Assembly: GCA_964017145.1 (NCBI GenBank)
Contig: OZ024845.1
Location: 992,001-1,056,000 of the forward strand
DNA from: Agrocybe praecox
Lineage: Eukaryota > Basidiomycota > Agaricomycetes > Agaricales > Agrocybaceae
DNA: 64,000 nt
Direction of reading: 5' to 3'
Below, piece after piece: positions 19,899 through 31,037 of this stretch (its first letter is position 1; each line of letters starts with the position of its first letter). The notes below the pieces were generated by a model that saw nothing but the letters and a program-made list of their open reading frames with translations, was not told the origin of the DNA and did not search any database. The translations under genes and the position numbers were made by a program.

Positions 19899-20970
19899 AT
19901 TGGAAGGGTCGAACCTGGATGGAAATCTAGGGGCTGCGCTTATGCTTTAAATAATTGAGGGGCTGTGAAAGAGTCCTGGAGGACGCCAGGGATAGATTAC
20001 GTAACCTGCGCCTCGAGGAACCAACGAGGGATGAACGTTTAAACACTGAGTGCTGAGCGCTGGAGTCCTTGCTGCGGATTCAAATGAATGAACACGTTGA
20101 ATCAGCGCGTCTCAATATCTAGAAATCCAGTTATCTTGATTCAGATTTCCAATCTACGTCCAATCCTGAGGTTGATGCCTTGTACTTCAATAAGAGTAAA
20201 GGGGACGTAAGTGTGGCGTCCTCTTTCGTTCGCTTGTAGATGTACGCATACGGTTGTTGACGAGATCTAAACAATTTAATATGGAGACAATGCCTCTGCC
20301 CCGGGCAACGATACTAGTCCAAACGGTGATCAATCAATCTCCGGTGCAATGCATGCCATATTTTATCACATACCAGTGATGCCCACGATTGAGAAGCATG
20401 GAGACGCACCCTCTCCGTTAATCATTAACCATGGAATCCATGTGCTCAACACGAGGACGTGCCAAAAAAGTATCAGACGATATTCTGATAATTGGAATAA
20501 AATCGCACTCTCGTAGGTGCGATGGAAACTGATGACGAACCTCTCTGCAGGAATAAAGTTCCTTGCCGGCCATCATCATTGTTTCTGGGAGAAAAGGCCA
20601 TTAGATGTGCTGAAATGTGCGCTTGGTGTTAATGACGAAAAGGAAGGCGACATCAACTTTCTCGGGGCCAATCTGTTTCCGATGGCAATGCGTCTAAAAC
20701 ATGTTCGACATTCGAAAGTGTTCGAAATAGATTGGCTGAAGGGGTACCCGGAACGCGACCAAAATGTTGGATTTATCCTTTTAGCTATCATAATAGACGT
20801 GAAGTTTTGAAAATTTACAGATAGTTGAGCCCTTCTTTATTCTGTCCAAAATAGCGTCACCCATGCAATATAAAAAAAGTAAAGCGTGTGTACTTACGAT
20901 TGTATATAAGGTCGAAGATAGGATGAAAACACGGTGCTGGATTGTAAAATTTGATTTGAAATGGCGTTTT
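19899..20970. other. Spacer between MYND paralogues
   Basis: Promoter of copy 1 and 3' region of copy 2. An open frame at 20517-20810 (+) has no recognisable family and no splice or promoter support. No other coding signal. Confidence 0.4.
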
Positions 20971-21740
20971 TCAGTTTCTACCATGTTCTAAAGCGTTGCT
21001 CAAAAGATTCTTCCAATCTCTAGCGGACGGGACGCCGATTAAATCGCTTTCCATACCAAATGGAAGAAATCTCAGCATGCGGATAGCTGGTATCTTAATT
21101 GCAACGAAAGCGAAGCCAAGGTGTGGTATGTGTTCAGCGCGATTGCTATTCCGCACGTTTCGTAAGACATCATTGAATATGGATCCCTGCTCCTCATCAA
21201 GCATGTCCCGGAATTTGTCTATCGGGTAGACAGCTGCGTCCTCTAATTTAAATGCTGTACGGATATCCTTGTCCCGCTTTGGCAACGAATCGAAGGAGAA
21301 TTTCGGCGAGAGGGTAACGTATAACAAATGTGTGCGAATACGCTCTGGAGTGATTCCGACCGTCAGCGCATTAACGAGCCCCCAGCACAAAGTTGGGCGA
21401 CACAACTACACAAGTCAGGAGTTGGATTTATCGGCAAACAATAATACATACCTGTATCCACCTTTTCAGCTTCGTCTCAATATCTGCTAACGGCACGCCG
21501 GACAACTCGCTTTCACTTTTTAGATCATCCCGACACTCTCTACTCATCTTGCAGATAGGTTTGTGTGATTCCCAGTCAGCCAGTTGACACACTCTTGTCT
21601 ATATTCGCAGCAACACTCAGCGATAGCGCATTCACAGATGGCAAGCTACGTACGCAGTAATGGGCACGCCTGCATTTTGAACAAGTTCGAAGTGGATTAT
21701 CGTCCGAGTCGGGCTTCATGCAATGTTGACATTGCTTCAT
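20971..21740 (-). CDS. MYND zinc-finger protein, copy 2
   Basis: Exons 21740-21654, 21598-21452 and 21405-20971 join in phase 0 to 222 residues. The MYND finger starts almost at the N-terminus (M-K-Q-C-Q-H-C-M-K-P-D) and continues through H-Y-C-T-R-V-C-Q-L-A-D-W-E-S-H-K-P-I-C. The tail aligns with copy 1: R-W-I-Q-L-C-R-P-T-L-C-W, then T-P-E-R-I-R-T-H-L-L-Y, then a P-F-G-M near the end. Both introns fall at the same places as in copy 1. The frame is open upstream to about 21830 but has no earlier ATG, so the start at 21740 is the first available; an extra 5' exon is possible. Tandem same-strand duplication, moderately diverged. Confidence 0.8.
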
Positions 21741-22246
21741 CTCGCGCGGATTGGGAGTGGCTTTTGAGGCATACTTTAGAATGGATTCCAATCCAAAGTA
21801 AATCAGACAATTTTTGGATGATTGCTGGATGATTGTGATGGTAAGAGAGAAAGAGTCAAGTTACATAATCGGATCACTCCATCACGGTTCAGCAGGGTTT
21901 GCTCCCGTCGGCGTCAATCGGACCAACTTCCAACCAAATAGCTTCGGAATAAGCGCCCAAGTGTCATCACGTGGCACGATACCTTAAGGTGCGTCAAAAG
22001 CTGTCTAACACAAAAGTAGCGTAGTAATTAATATAAGAGACACAAAGAAAAGGAGAAAAAGCAAGTAAACTCAACACAGTTCCGTTTCATCTTTGAGAGA
22101 CATTGTAACTCCTGTCCAGCTTCTCGCTTATAAAAGCGCCGTTCAATTCAGCTAACCTAACACCAAACACACATTCACTCCTCTAAAGTAACCCTGCACA
22201 AGAAACCTTCACCACTTTCAACTCTCTCATACGACTAAAATTCACT
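21741..22246. promoter_or_regulatory. Divergent spacer; TATA box of the 22247 gene
   Basis: Between the MYND copy 2 start (-) and the orphan gene (+). TATAAAA lies at 22129-22135, 112 bases before the ATG at 22247, followed by an A/C-rich leader. Confidence 0.5.
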
Positions 22247-23044
22247 ATGTTTGCCGCTCCTTTCGCCGATTTGGAACTCGCCTGCCCGCCAGGCCAAAGT
22301 AAAATAAAACCCTCCAACCAACCGGTCACTTCCCCACCTACGCTTAAGGCATTCCCACATATCCCAGATTTGTCTTCTCATCGTTCGGTATCACAAAATG
22401 CCGACCGGCCCACTTCTGCCTCGAAAGAGAGAGAGTCTGGAGAACTTATGGGACTGGGTATTTCTCTGGTATCGCTTGCCGAAGCCACTGCACCACCACC
22501 TCTTGCTCTTCCACGGTCTCTATCATTCGCACACCCCAATTTCCTACCACAATCAATGGGAGAGATACACAAATCCTCCCCAAAACACCCTGTTTCGCCT
22601 CTTTCAGAGGCGGAAGTTGCATATGCGTCCGTCTCGTCTTTTTCTTCGATGTCATTAAATTTGACGAAGAAGGACCGGGACGAGGTTGACGACATAACAG
22701 ACAATGGCATCCGATGGAATATTGAAGCATTTGACGTTGGCAATCTATTGGGAGGCGCAGACACAAATGGATCCGCTAGAGAAGGGTTCACCATGGGTCA
22801 ATCCTTGCCCTTCGCGATTGAGGAGGAACCAGAAGAGCCAGAGACCTCGGAATCTATGTATTCCACTTCCTCAGCACCACGCTCGCGTTTAGCATCAAGG
22901 CTCACTTTTGGATCCCGCAGTAAGATTACGTCCAGCTCAGGGGATATGTCACATCCTGTCAATGGCACGAAGTCAGAAAAAGGGAAGACATTCAAGAGCA
23001 GAATGAGGCAGATGTTCTTTAAGCGCGTTGAATCGAGGAATTAA
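22247..23044 (+). CDS. Orphan Ser/Pro-rich protein
   Basis: A single exon of 265 residues starting MFAAPFADLELACPPGQ. I recognise no family. The first 130 residues are rich in Ser and Pro and probably disordered. A short ordered-looking stretch follows (D-N-G-I-R-W-N-I-E-A-F-D-V-G-N-L-L-G-G), then an acidic E-E-E-P-E-E-P-E segment, then a basic tail with K-S-R-M-R-Q-M-F-F-K-R that could be a nuclear-localisation or membrane-contact patch. There is no signal peptide or membrane span. The TATA box, A/C-rich leader and open frame of ordinary codon use support a real gene. The W-N-I-E-A-F-D motif may be the best handle for finding homologues. Confidence 0.65.
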   Translation: MFAAPFADLELACPPGQSKIKPSNQPVTSPPTLKAFPHIPDLSSHRSVSQNADRPTSASKERESGELMGLGISLVSLAEATAPPPLALPRSLSFAHPNFLPQSMGEIHKSSPKHPVSPLSEAEVAYASVSSFSSMSLNLTKKDRDEVDDITDNGIRWNIEAFDVGNLLGGADTNGSAREGFTMGQSLPFAIEEEPEEPETSESMYSTSSAPRSRLASRLTFGSRSKITSSSGDMSHPVNGTKSEKGKTFKSRMRQMFFKRVESRN

Positions 23045-23326
23045 AAGTAAAAGTTTACATGTCTTCATAAATGGATTTTGCACATAAATAAAATTTCCGC
23101 ATCTTGATGACTGGAGCTGAAGACTGAAGCGAAGGCCGTGGGCATCATTGCCGAGAGTTTCCACTCATTTTCTCATCGATGTCGATATCGCTTTCCGTGA
23201 TAGATTGCTTAGAAAATATGTCAAAGCATAACGCCTAGATTGTGTGATGCATCATAGAAGTATATAAAACACAGGCATAGTAACGACCGCTAACGAATGC
23301 GAGAAACCCAGCAACAATAACATCGT

Positions 23327-23962
23327 TTAGGCGACGAGGGTAGAGGCGGTTGCAGAGTCGTACTTGAAGGTAGGGGGGATCTGTTGCTTGGTCTTGTAGT
23401 ACCTGGCGAGTCTGTGGATTCTTGACTCGATCAGGATAAGACGGAACTTGGAGTCCTTGTCCTTCCTGTTGACTTCGAGGTGCTTGCGCACGGCAACCGC
23501 CTTTTTGATGAGGTGCCAAAGGTCCTCAGGGATGGATGGGCCAAGTCCTATCCCCAAACAAAAGGTGTGTGTAAAGCATTACACGAAGAGAAGATAAAGG
23601 AAAGGATGGGTGATGAAAGAAAGAAAGATCGGTGCATGAGCATGAAATGGAGCTTGCAAGTGTTGAATAGCGCACCTTGGGATTTGAGGATACGGAGGAT
23701 CTTGTTACCGGTGACGAAACGGACTTGGGGGATTCCGTGGGAGTCACGGAGGGTAACACCGATCTGGGAGGGGGTCAAACCCTTGCGAGCAAGCTTGACA
23801 ATTTGGTCAACGACATCCTCAGGGGTAGTCTTGAGCCACGAAGGGGGAGCGCGGCGGTAAGGGAGGGCGGAGGACGCTAGAAAAAGAATTGAACAAATTT
23901 AAATTGCGCAAAATTCATAAAAACGTACAAATGCCCTTTCCAGGAGCGTGCATACGACCCAT
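23327..23962 (-). CDS. rps13: Small-subunit ribosomal protein uS15 (RPS13)
   Basis: Exons 23962-23929, 23876-23676 and 23547-23327 join in frame to 151 residues, exactly the usual length of eukaryotic S13. The sequence is nearly invariant: [20 protein letters not shown] at the start, [13 protein letters not shown] in the middle, then [19 protein letters not shown] and R-L-A-R-Y-Y-K-T-K near the end. It belongs to the 40S subunit, where it contacts the 18S rRNA central domain and the inter-subunit bridge. It faces the eS6 gene across a 377-bp spacer. Confidence 0.96.
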
Positions 23963-24339
23963 TTTGACTCTAAAAAGCGTTGAGAATGGGATAAACGACG
24001 AGCAGACAAGTTTTCTCACTGATTGGTGGTGGTTGACGGTCTTGAGGATGGGTTTCTTGTCGGACGATACCACGGGCAAGGATGGCAGAGGACAAAAAGA
24101 AATGAAGCCGGAGGCTGCCGAGCGGTGGCTGAAATAGCTATACAGAACCAAACCCTAAAGCGATCAGTAAATATTGTTTGTACGTGTTACTACCGCATTC
24201 AGCAGGCCCCCATCCCATTTTCCTCTACTCATCGCCCACAGCAAGAGGTACGTTACCGCCCAGGGTGACCATAAACTTTTGCAGCAAGGTGCGTCTTGGC
24301 CATTTTTTGGCAAAGGGGAAACGCTGACATTTTTTCAGT
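23963..24339. promoter_or_regulatory. Divergent ribosomal-protein promoter
   Basis: 377 bp between the RPS13 and RPS6 start codons. The TTTTTTCAG just before the eS6 ATG (24340) looks like the acceptor of a 5'-leader intron. No clear TATA box, as is common for ribosomal protein genes. Confidence 0.5.
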
Positions 24340-25289
24340 ATGAAGCTTAACATCGCCAGTGAGCATTATTGTCCGATGTAGGCCTTGCTTGAGCGTATAT
24401 TAACGGACGCATCACACCAGACCCAGCAACTGGGGCCCAAAAACTCATCGACCTCGACGATGAGAAGAGATAGTGCGTTTGGAGATTTGAAATGGGATTT
24501 GAGCCTTATGCTTACGCTCTAGTTTGCTATCAGCCGTGTCTTCTTCGACAAGAAGATCTCACAGGAAGTTCCTGGCGACTCCATTGGCGATGAGTGGAAG
24601 GGATACATCTTCCGTATTACCGGTGGAAACGACAAGCAGGGTTTCCCCATGAAGCAGGGTGTTCTCCTCCCCTACCGTGTCAAACTCCTCCTCGCCGATG
24701 GCCACTCCTGCTACCGCACCCGTCGCGCTGGTGAGCGCCGCCGCAAGTCCGTCCGTGGATGCATCGTCGGCCCCGATATCGCTGTCCTTTCCCTCGTCAT
24801 TGTTAAGCAAGGAGATGATGATGTTGCCGGACTTACCGATGTCGTTCTGCCCAAACGCCTCGGCCCCAAGCGTGCCACCAAGATCAGGAAGTTCTTCAAC
24901 TTGACCAAGGAGGACGATGTGAGGAAATACGTTGTGCGAAGAGAAGTCGTCAGCAAGAAGAAGGAAGGAGCTAAGCCATATACCAAGGCGTACGTCGCGT
25001 TGTACTCGTCTTACCATTTTCAAGCAAATTTACCATTTTCTTCTCAAGTCCTAAAATTCAAAGACTCGTCACTCCTCTCCGTCTCCAACGCCGCCGTCAC
25101 CTACTCTCCCTCAAAAAGCGCAAACTCGACCAGCAAAGGGAGCAGAAAACCGAATACGAGTAAGCAGTTTGTTTTTGTCCAATCGTGCTATAGTTATTGA
25201 TTGCCTTTTATAGTGCTCTTATCTCCAAGCGCGTCGCCGAGAAGAAGAACAAGGCTGCTGCTCTCAAAGCTGCTCACCACAAAGCTTAA
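24340..25289 (+). CDS. rps6: Small-subunit ribosomal protein eS6 (RPS6)
   Basis: Exons 24340-24358, 24421-24472, 24534-24989, 25049-25159 and 25214-25289 join in frame to 237 residues. Starts [17 protein letters not shown]; contains [19 protein letters not shown] and the K-S-V-R-G-C-I-V block; then [10 protein letters not shown], followed by the basic C-terminal helix. It is a 40S protein. In yeast and animals its C-terminus carries an R-R-x-S-S phosphorylation site read out by TORC1-S6K signalling; here the last residues are [14 protein letters not shown] with no serine. The reading frame and stop at 25287-25289 are secure. Confidence 0.95.
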
Positions 25290-25755
25290 ACACTCCTTCC
25301 TGTCGCGATATATTTTTACACGTGGTTCTGGTTACGGTCGGAGCGGTGGTCTTATGAGGGTCCTATTCGCCGATCGCATGTTGTCTACGTTGTGTAATCG
25401 TATAGCCATTGGTTTCACGTCCTCGCTTTCTCTGTTTCTTCATTTTCATCATCTCTACTGCAATGCCTTTTTTTTTCTACTACCCTCCGTTAACGTACGC
25501 GATCATGCCCATATGAGACTCTTAAGCTTTGATCGAGTGAAGCAAAGTGTGTGCGTGTCGTCAACCTATATGGGCGCCTATCTCAAATGTTGTCCATTGT
25601 GTACATGTAAGGATGTATTTACCTGGAGTGATGGCTTCAAATGCCACCGTGGCGACCGGTGATGGCCAGATTCAAATTTAGATATAAATATCGAACGTGT
25701 TTGTCCTTTTCACCATTTCTATTCCACTGTTTGCCAGTGGCCTACTCTTACGGCA
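25290..25755. other. Intergenic, eS6 3' end and downstream promoter
   Basis: 466 bp. The frame 25201-25662 is a shadow of the last eS6 exon and 3' region. No coding signal. Confidence 0.5.
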
Positions 25756-27491
25756 ATGTCACCTACGTCCAACCAGATTTCTTGGGCGCGAGTACGCGAT
25801 GTAGCGTTAGCTAAAGGAACTGTACGTTTCTTTTAATTTATCAAAGTGCGAGCCGCAATACGACTCATTATGCATCCAGGAAATCAGAAAGAGTATTCAT
25901 AATATTGACCCTAATTCGCTTCTCGGATCGTACTTTGCTGTGTGGGATGAAGAAACGATGATGGAATCCAACGATGACGGGTCTCAGGAGATGTCGTACC
26001 TTCATCTCACATCTAGCGCATCAGGTACCAAGTCCGGTGTCTCATTTGCAGGCATACAAGGTCGTTTTCGGTGGTGGCGGATGATTGGGACGTTCAAAGG
26101 ACTCTACAGGCCAGAAGACGCGGCGGAGAATTTGTGGTATTTCGGTGGAGTCTCCTGGGAACATCTAGATGACGACGAGGGAGGCCCTCATCCAGGCGAG
26201 GATCCCGCAGAGAGAAGCAAGGAAGGTTTCGGACTAGCTGCAATTTTGGCTGTGGATGATAGTGGGAATCCATTCTTGGAGATGCTATACAAAAGCGAGC
26301 TATCTGCTGACGAGGCGATTAAAGGAGAAGTAAAGGAGGAAGTAAAATTGGAAGTTGTAGAGGAAAACGAAAACAAAACAATTCCCAACGCCTCTAAATA
26401 TACCCGTATCGTCTGGAAAAAGCAGAATGAACCTGGAGAGACTCGACCATTAGAGGTTTCTGATCGAGAAGCGTTGAACCTGGCGACTTATTGCGGAGTA
26501 AAGTTTGACAAAGGCGGTGTCGGGTCAGAAACTTGGCAGGTCGTCCGTGACGCTGCAGTGGAGAATGGCACGGTACATGTTACCTCTTTTTTTAAAAAGA
26601 ATAAAACATAAAAAATACTCATTGTCTTCCCAGAAAATTAGCACTACACCGTCGCAGATTGTCTCACCGGAGATGCTTCTGGGATCTTATGCAGGTGTTT
26701 GGGAGAATCATACAAATTTCGAGTTAATGGAACCTATCCTAGATGAACATGCCTGGCTTGATTTAACTGCTCCTCTCGCCAATGAAAAAACTGAGCCCAA
26801 TTCTGGAGAAACACTGGCAGATGCATTCAAAAAAATTCGGGGCACCTTCCGCTGGTGGAGGATGATTGGTTCCTTTAAGGGCCTTCATAAGCCTGAAGGA
26901 GCTGCAGAGAATATCTGGATTTTCAGCGGGGTTACCTGGAGAAACGGAGACGAAGAAGAGATAGAAGCTGAATATATTGCTGACCGGGACACGGACTACT
27001 TTGGGATCGCTGTTTTACCTGTTCTGGACAAGAGAGGAAGGCCATTCATCGAAATGTTGTACAACTGTACTGGACACGAAGAGAGGAGGAAACTCAAAAA
27101 TACTTCCAATGGTGTGGCACCCACGACCAAAGAACCCAAAGAATATGTTCGCATTCTCTTCAAGAAGTACAAAAACAAACGGACAGGTTATTCGTTTTTG
27201 TTGTCCGATGGAGAAAGTCGCAGGCTCATGCGCAATGCGAACGTCGATTTGTCAGAATCAAGATCACCCCTGGACGATAGGGATGATAATGACAGTGAAC
27301 AAAGCGAGGATGATGATGTCAATGATGATGATGATGACAACGAAGGTGAAGACAAAGACGAAGACGAAATTAAAACAGAGGTTGATATGGATACGGACAA
27401 AGATGAAAAGCCTTCTCTCAAGCGACGTGCAGACAGTGGAATGGGAGACTCTGACAATACCTCGAAGAAGCTTAAGACCGAAATAATATGA
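25756..27491 (+). CDS. Uncharacterised two-repeat acidic protein, probably nuclear
   Basis: Exons 25756-25821, 25880-26572 and 26634-27491 join in phase 0 to 538 residues. The protein is two copies of one unnamed domain of about 200 residues. Each copy runs in the order: L-L-G-S-Y-x-x-V-W, then R-x-T/R-F-R-W-W-R-M-I-G-x-F-K-G-L (about residues 83-96 and 322-335), then P-E-x-A-A-E-N-x-W, then G-x-P-F-x-E-M-L-Y, then a basic V-x-K-K strand. The intron before each copy sits at the same codon (after G-T), so the duplication carried an intron. The tail (about 440-538) is strongly acidic with long Asp/Glu runs and ends with S-L-K-R-R-A-D and S-K-K-L-K-T-E, plausible nuclear signals. I recognise no known family; a chromatin or histone-binding role is speculation from the acidic tail. 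Confidence 0.8.
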
Positions 27492-28191
27492 TTATACTTC
27501 ACCATTCCGCCCATGCGCCGCTTCAGCTCAATAAGCTACTCATTGGGCATGTGAAGGAGGAGGTCAGGAGTCAGGACTATTTTGGCAAAACAGGCTCAGC
27601 TGCGAAAGCGCAGTGAAAAATATGGAACTACCCTTCCTATTTTCTGATAAATATTCTTTACTTTACCGCCATCATATTAACCCCAAATTATCTGGACATA
27701 GATTCTCTGAGTCTGATTAATTTTGAGTTAGAGAAACCGCGGGAACCGAAAACCGAAACACTTTCACACGACCGCAATATTTGTTCCGGTGGTGTGCAAA
27801 CATGATCATGTACGACCTTGGCTCTCTTTCCTGCCACTGGGTTCCGCTAATCCTGATTCACGTTTCACCGACCGAAATGTCACTGGAACAGTTGCTTAGG
27901 GAGCCTTGAGCGAATACCGATGCTCCTTTGGTATACCTGAACCAAATATCTGGACCCATACAGCCTGCGCGGTACTTAAATTTGAGCTGAAGACAACGTG
28001 CACACTGCAAACCTATAATTAATGTTTCGTGGTATACGCAACACTATAAAACCGCAAAGCTCTACAGCCTATATAGGGGCTTGTTAAAAGGTCGAAGCTG
28101 GAACTTGCGGACAAGAACAACTACACCATTGTTGGCTGCGTTCTCAAGCCTGATCCCGGAAATTTACTGCGATTCCAAACTTCCAGAGTCT
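27492..28191. promoter_or_regulatory. Intergenic; TATA box at 28045
   Basis: 700 bp with no coding signal. TATAAA at 28045-28050 and TATATAG at about 28070 lie upstream of the DUF6535 ATG at 28192. Confidence 0.45.
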
Positions 28192-30526
28192 ATGATGGAA
28201 CCCACTTCGAAATCAGGAAAAGACCACTGGGAAGAATTATTGGAACCATTGCTGGAACGAGATCAAGCACTATGCAATTCTTGGAATGATGAAGTGGAAC
28301 ATATCCTAATTTTTGTCAGTTGATTCGTTCCGAACAAAAACTATATTATTGACCTGTGGACTCTCTATAGGCAGGATTGTTCTCCGGTGTCATAACAAGT
28401 TTTATAATGCAATCGTACCCAACTTTGCAGGCAGACCCTAACGACACCATCATATCAATTCTCGCCCATATCGCTACACGACTCGATAACTTGAATGAAT
28501 CTTCCTTTCCAAGTCTTCAGCCAACTGCCCCCTCCCCGGTCGGACCTTCAATGATTATTACAAATGCCCTCTGGTTCGTCAGTTTGGTGCTCAGTATTAG
28601 CACGGCTCTCGTTGGGATCGTTGCGCTTCAATGGATTCGAGAGCACCAGAAATACCCTCAATCTTTGTCACCTCGAGAAAGATTCGCAATCTACAACATG
28701 CGTGCTGAAGGTCTCAACAAATGGTATATGCCTGAAATCCTATCATCCCTTCCCGTTCTTCTGCAGCTTTCGTTGATACTGTTCCTCGTTGGACTCGTGG
28801 TCTTCATAACGGATTTCGAACTCTATATATCCTGCCCAGTCATCGTTGCCATTTCGCTTCCTCTAATCTTCCTCATCTTCACATCAACTCTCCCGGCATT
28901 GCAGGGCATATCACTATGCCTTCCTATATCGGGAAAAAACCTCAATATACCGGTTCAATGCCCTTACAAATCTCCCCAATCAGAAGCAGTCCGCTCTCTC
29001 ATCTCGGCATATTCTGGGATTTTTTCACTGCTCATCTGGACGATGACAGGGTTTCACTTTATATATATGGCATTTATAACTTTATTTTCCACAATTTTTA
29101 AGAAAGGCGTAAATCGAAGCTTGGCAAGTCGAAGTCATCCCGAATTACTTGAGAAGGAAGAAAAAGAAGACTCACGACATACCATTCTCTCGACGTGGAA
29201 AAAAAGAGACTGGGTCGACTTCGACAGAGAATGGGTCCTAATTCGCGATGCGTATGCGAAGAGTTTGTACCAAGACAACAGATGGATATGCTCTTCCGGT
29301 GCCATCCAATATTCTCGCATGACTGGACCATGGTACGATCTGGCCTCCGGTATCAGGTATCTTGTTGTAAAGAACCCTCAGTCCCCAATTCAGGAGACCG
29401 CTTACAGTTGCGTTCGAGAGCTCGGCGAAGCCGTCGTGGCCTTCCAACGTCCAGGGTACGAATATTACCTTCAATCATTACTCGGTACTGGCCTTCCAGA
29501 CAATTCCTTTGCTTCATTCTCGAGGTTAATCAAGCACGAGCCTGGAGAGTTGATTTCCCCACAACTTCTCTCGGACGAAATCTCCTTTATTTTCTTATCT
29601 TCGTGCCGTTCGCCACTTCCGCTGCTTGCTCGTCAATTCAAACACCTGCATGCACAATTAGTTAGTCATCTCTTTTTGAACCACGATCATAAGGCACCTG
29701 TAAGTAGCCAAAATCCACCGAAGTACCCCGACCACCAGCTTTCAATCGTATATTCCAAAACACGTTCTGCTGTAAAATCGTCCAAAAAACCTCTTGATGT
29801 GATGGTTGTTAACTCCGACGGTACGTCCAGTCAACCTTAATACTTTCATCCTCGTCTCATTTATGTTTGCTTTCAGAAACTTCGGAACTGATGTCCTCAG
29901 TCATCAAATCCTTCTTCGACAACATCACGGACGAAAGTATAGACGACGACGTGTTCTTTTCTTCTTTTGTCGCAAGTCCTCTTGCATTCAGTTCCATTCT
30001 TCAATTTGCTATGGGTCAACAATCCGTAGATGCCATGAAGAGTACGACTCAACATCTTACTCAACGTCTTTCGATTCGAGACTCAAAAAAGGAGGTCAAC
30101 AAACGATCCGACTTCTTGTTCCACGCAGCTGCATTTTATGCCCGGTCACTCCTCCTTCCGGACGACCTGCTTTTTTCGCTGCAAAAAAGCTTAAGCTTGC
30201 ACCCTGCACTAGGCCAACAAGGAAATGAAGAGACCGTAAAGTGGCGTACCGATGTGCCTGCGATCACCGACTTCCTTCCGGTCCTTAGGTCATATCTGAA
30301 GGAAAGGGGAGAAAGTCTGAACGAATTGTATCTGTTCCCTCCTCGAAGCGATAACTGGTGGGACTTCCTGAAAGAGCGAGGTTCTCGTCGGACTCCAAAC
30401 GATCCTACGATTTCAACAGCTCGCACGCACGCAATAATTGGCAGCAATATAGAAAAAGAAGTTCGCACCGTCCGGAGTTCAACCACTTTAAAGGGGGAGG
30501 ATGACAAGATGCTGGATGTAGCGTAG
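28192..30526 (+). CDS. DUF6535 membrane protein
   Basis: Exons 28192-28314, 28371-29820 and 29877-30526 join in frame to 740 residues. The first 220 residues match the DUF6535 family of Agaricomycetes: an acidic helix ending in W-N-D-E-V-E, then A-G-L-F-S-G-V-I-T-S-F-I (first membrane segment), then N-A-L-W-F-V-S-L-V-L-S (second), the A-L-Q-W-I-R-E-H motif, and two further membrane segments near residues 180-230. A fifth hydrophobic stretch lies near 300. The rest is a large soluble part with no family that I recognise. Function is unknown; the family is lineage-expanded, which suggests recognition or environment-facing roles. Start at 28192 is the first of two adjacent ATGs. Confidence 0.82.
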
Positions 30527-31037
30527 CGTCATGGCTTATGGACATGCCGTCTTGCTGGTGTTCTAGGTGGAAATTTCACTGGTATGATCAAACGCGAGTA
30601 TCTATATTCTATGTTATAACTACAACAAAATATTGCACTCTAATTCATTCCGCATGTCGTCCCAAAGCCAAGGAGGTGGTGCATGAGACTGTCGCCAGTT
30701 ATGTACTACAGACGTTGGTTGCAAAAAGTACATCTGGTAGCACCAGGTGTTTTCCTGTTCTCAAATCTCCAGAGATCCACGGCATTTGGAGAATAAAATG
30801 GTTTGGAATTAATCGAATGCAGTTCCTGTCATGTGGCAACCACTCTCTGAATCTGTCTCTGCCCTTCGCTGTCTATAAATCCCATCCACACAAGTTTACG
30901 CAAATTCATGACATATTATTATTCTCTATGATTCCGCTTTAGCGAAGATCAACAGCTCTAGCATGCCATGACGTTTCAACATACTCGTGTGTCCGAGAGT
31001 AAGTAACATTGTCCATAGTTACGACGGTCATGGTATA
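30527..31037. other. Spacer between convergent genes
   Basis: Holds the 3' ends of the DUF6535 gene (+) and F-box gene (-). No coding signal. Confidence 0.5.
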
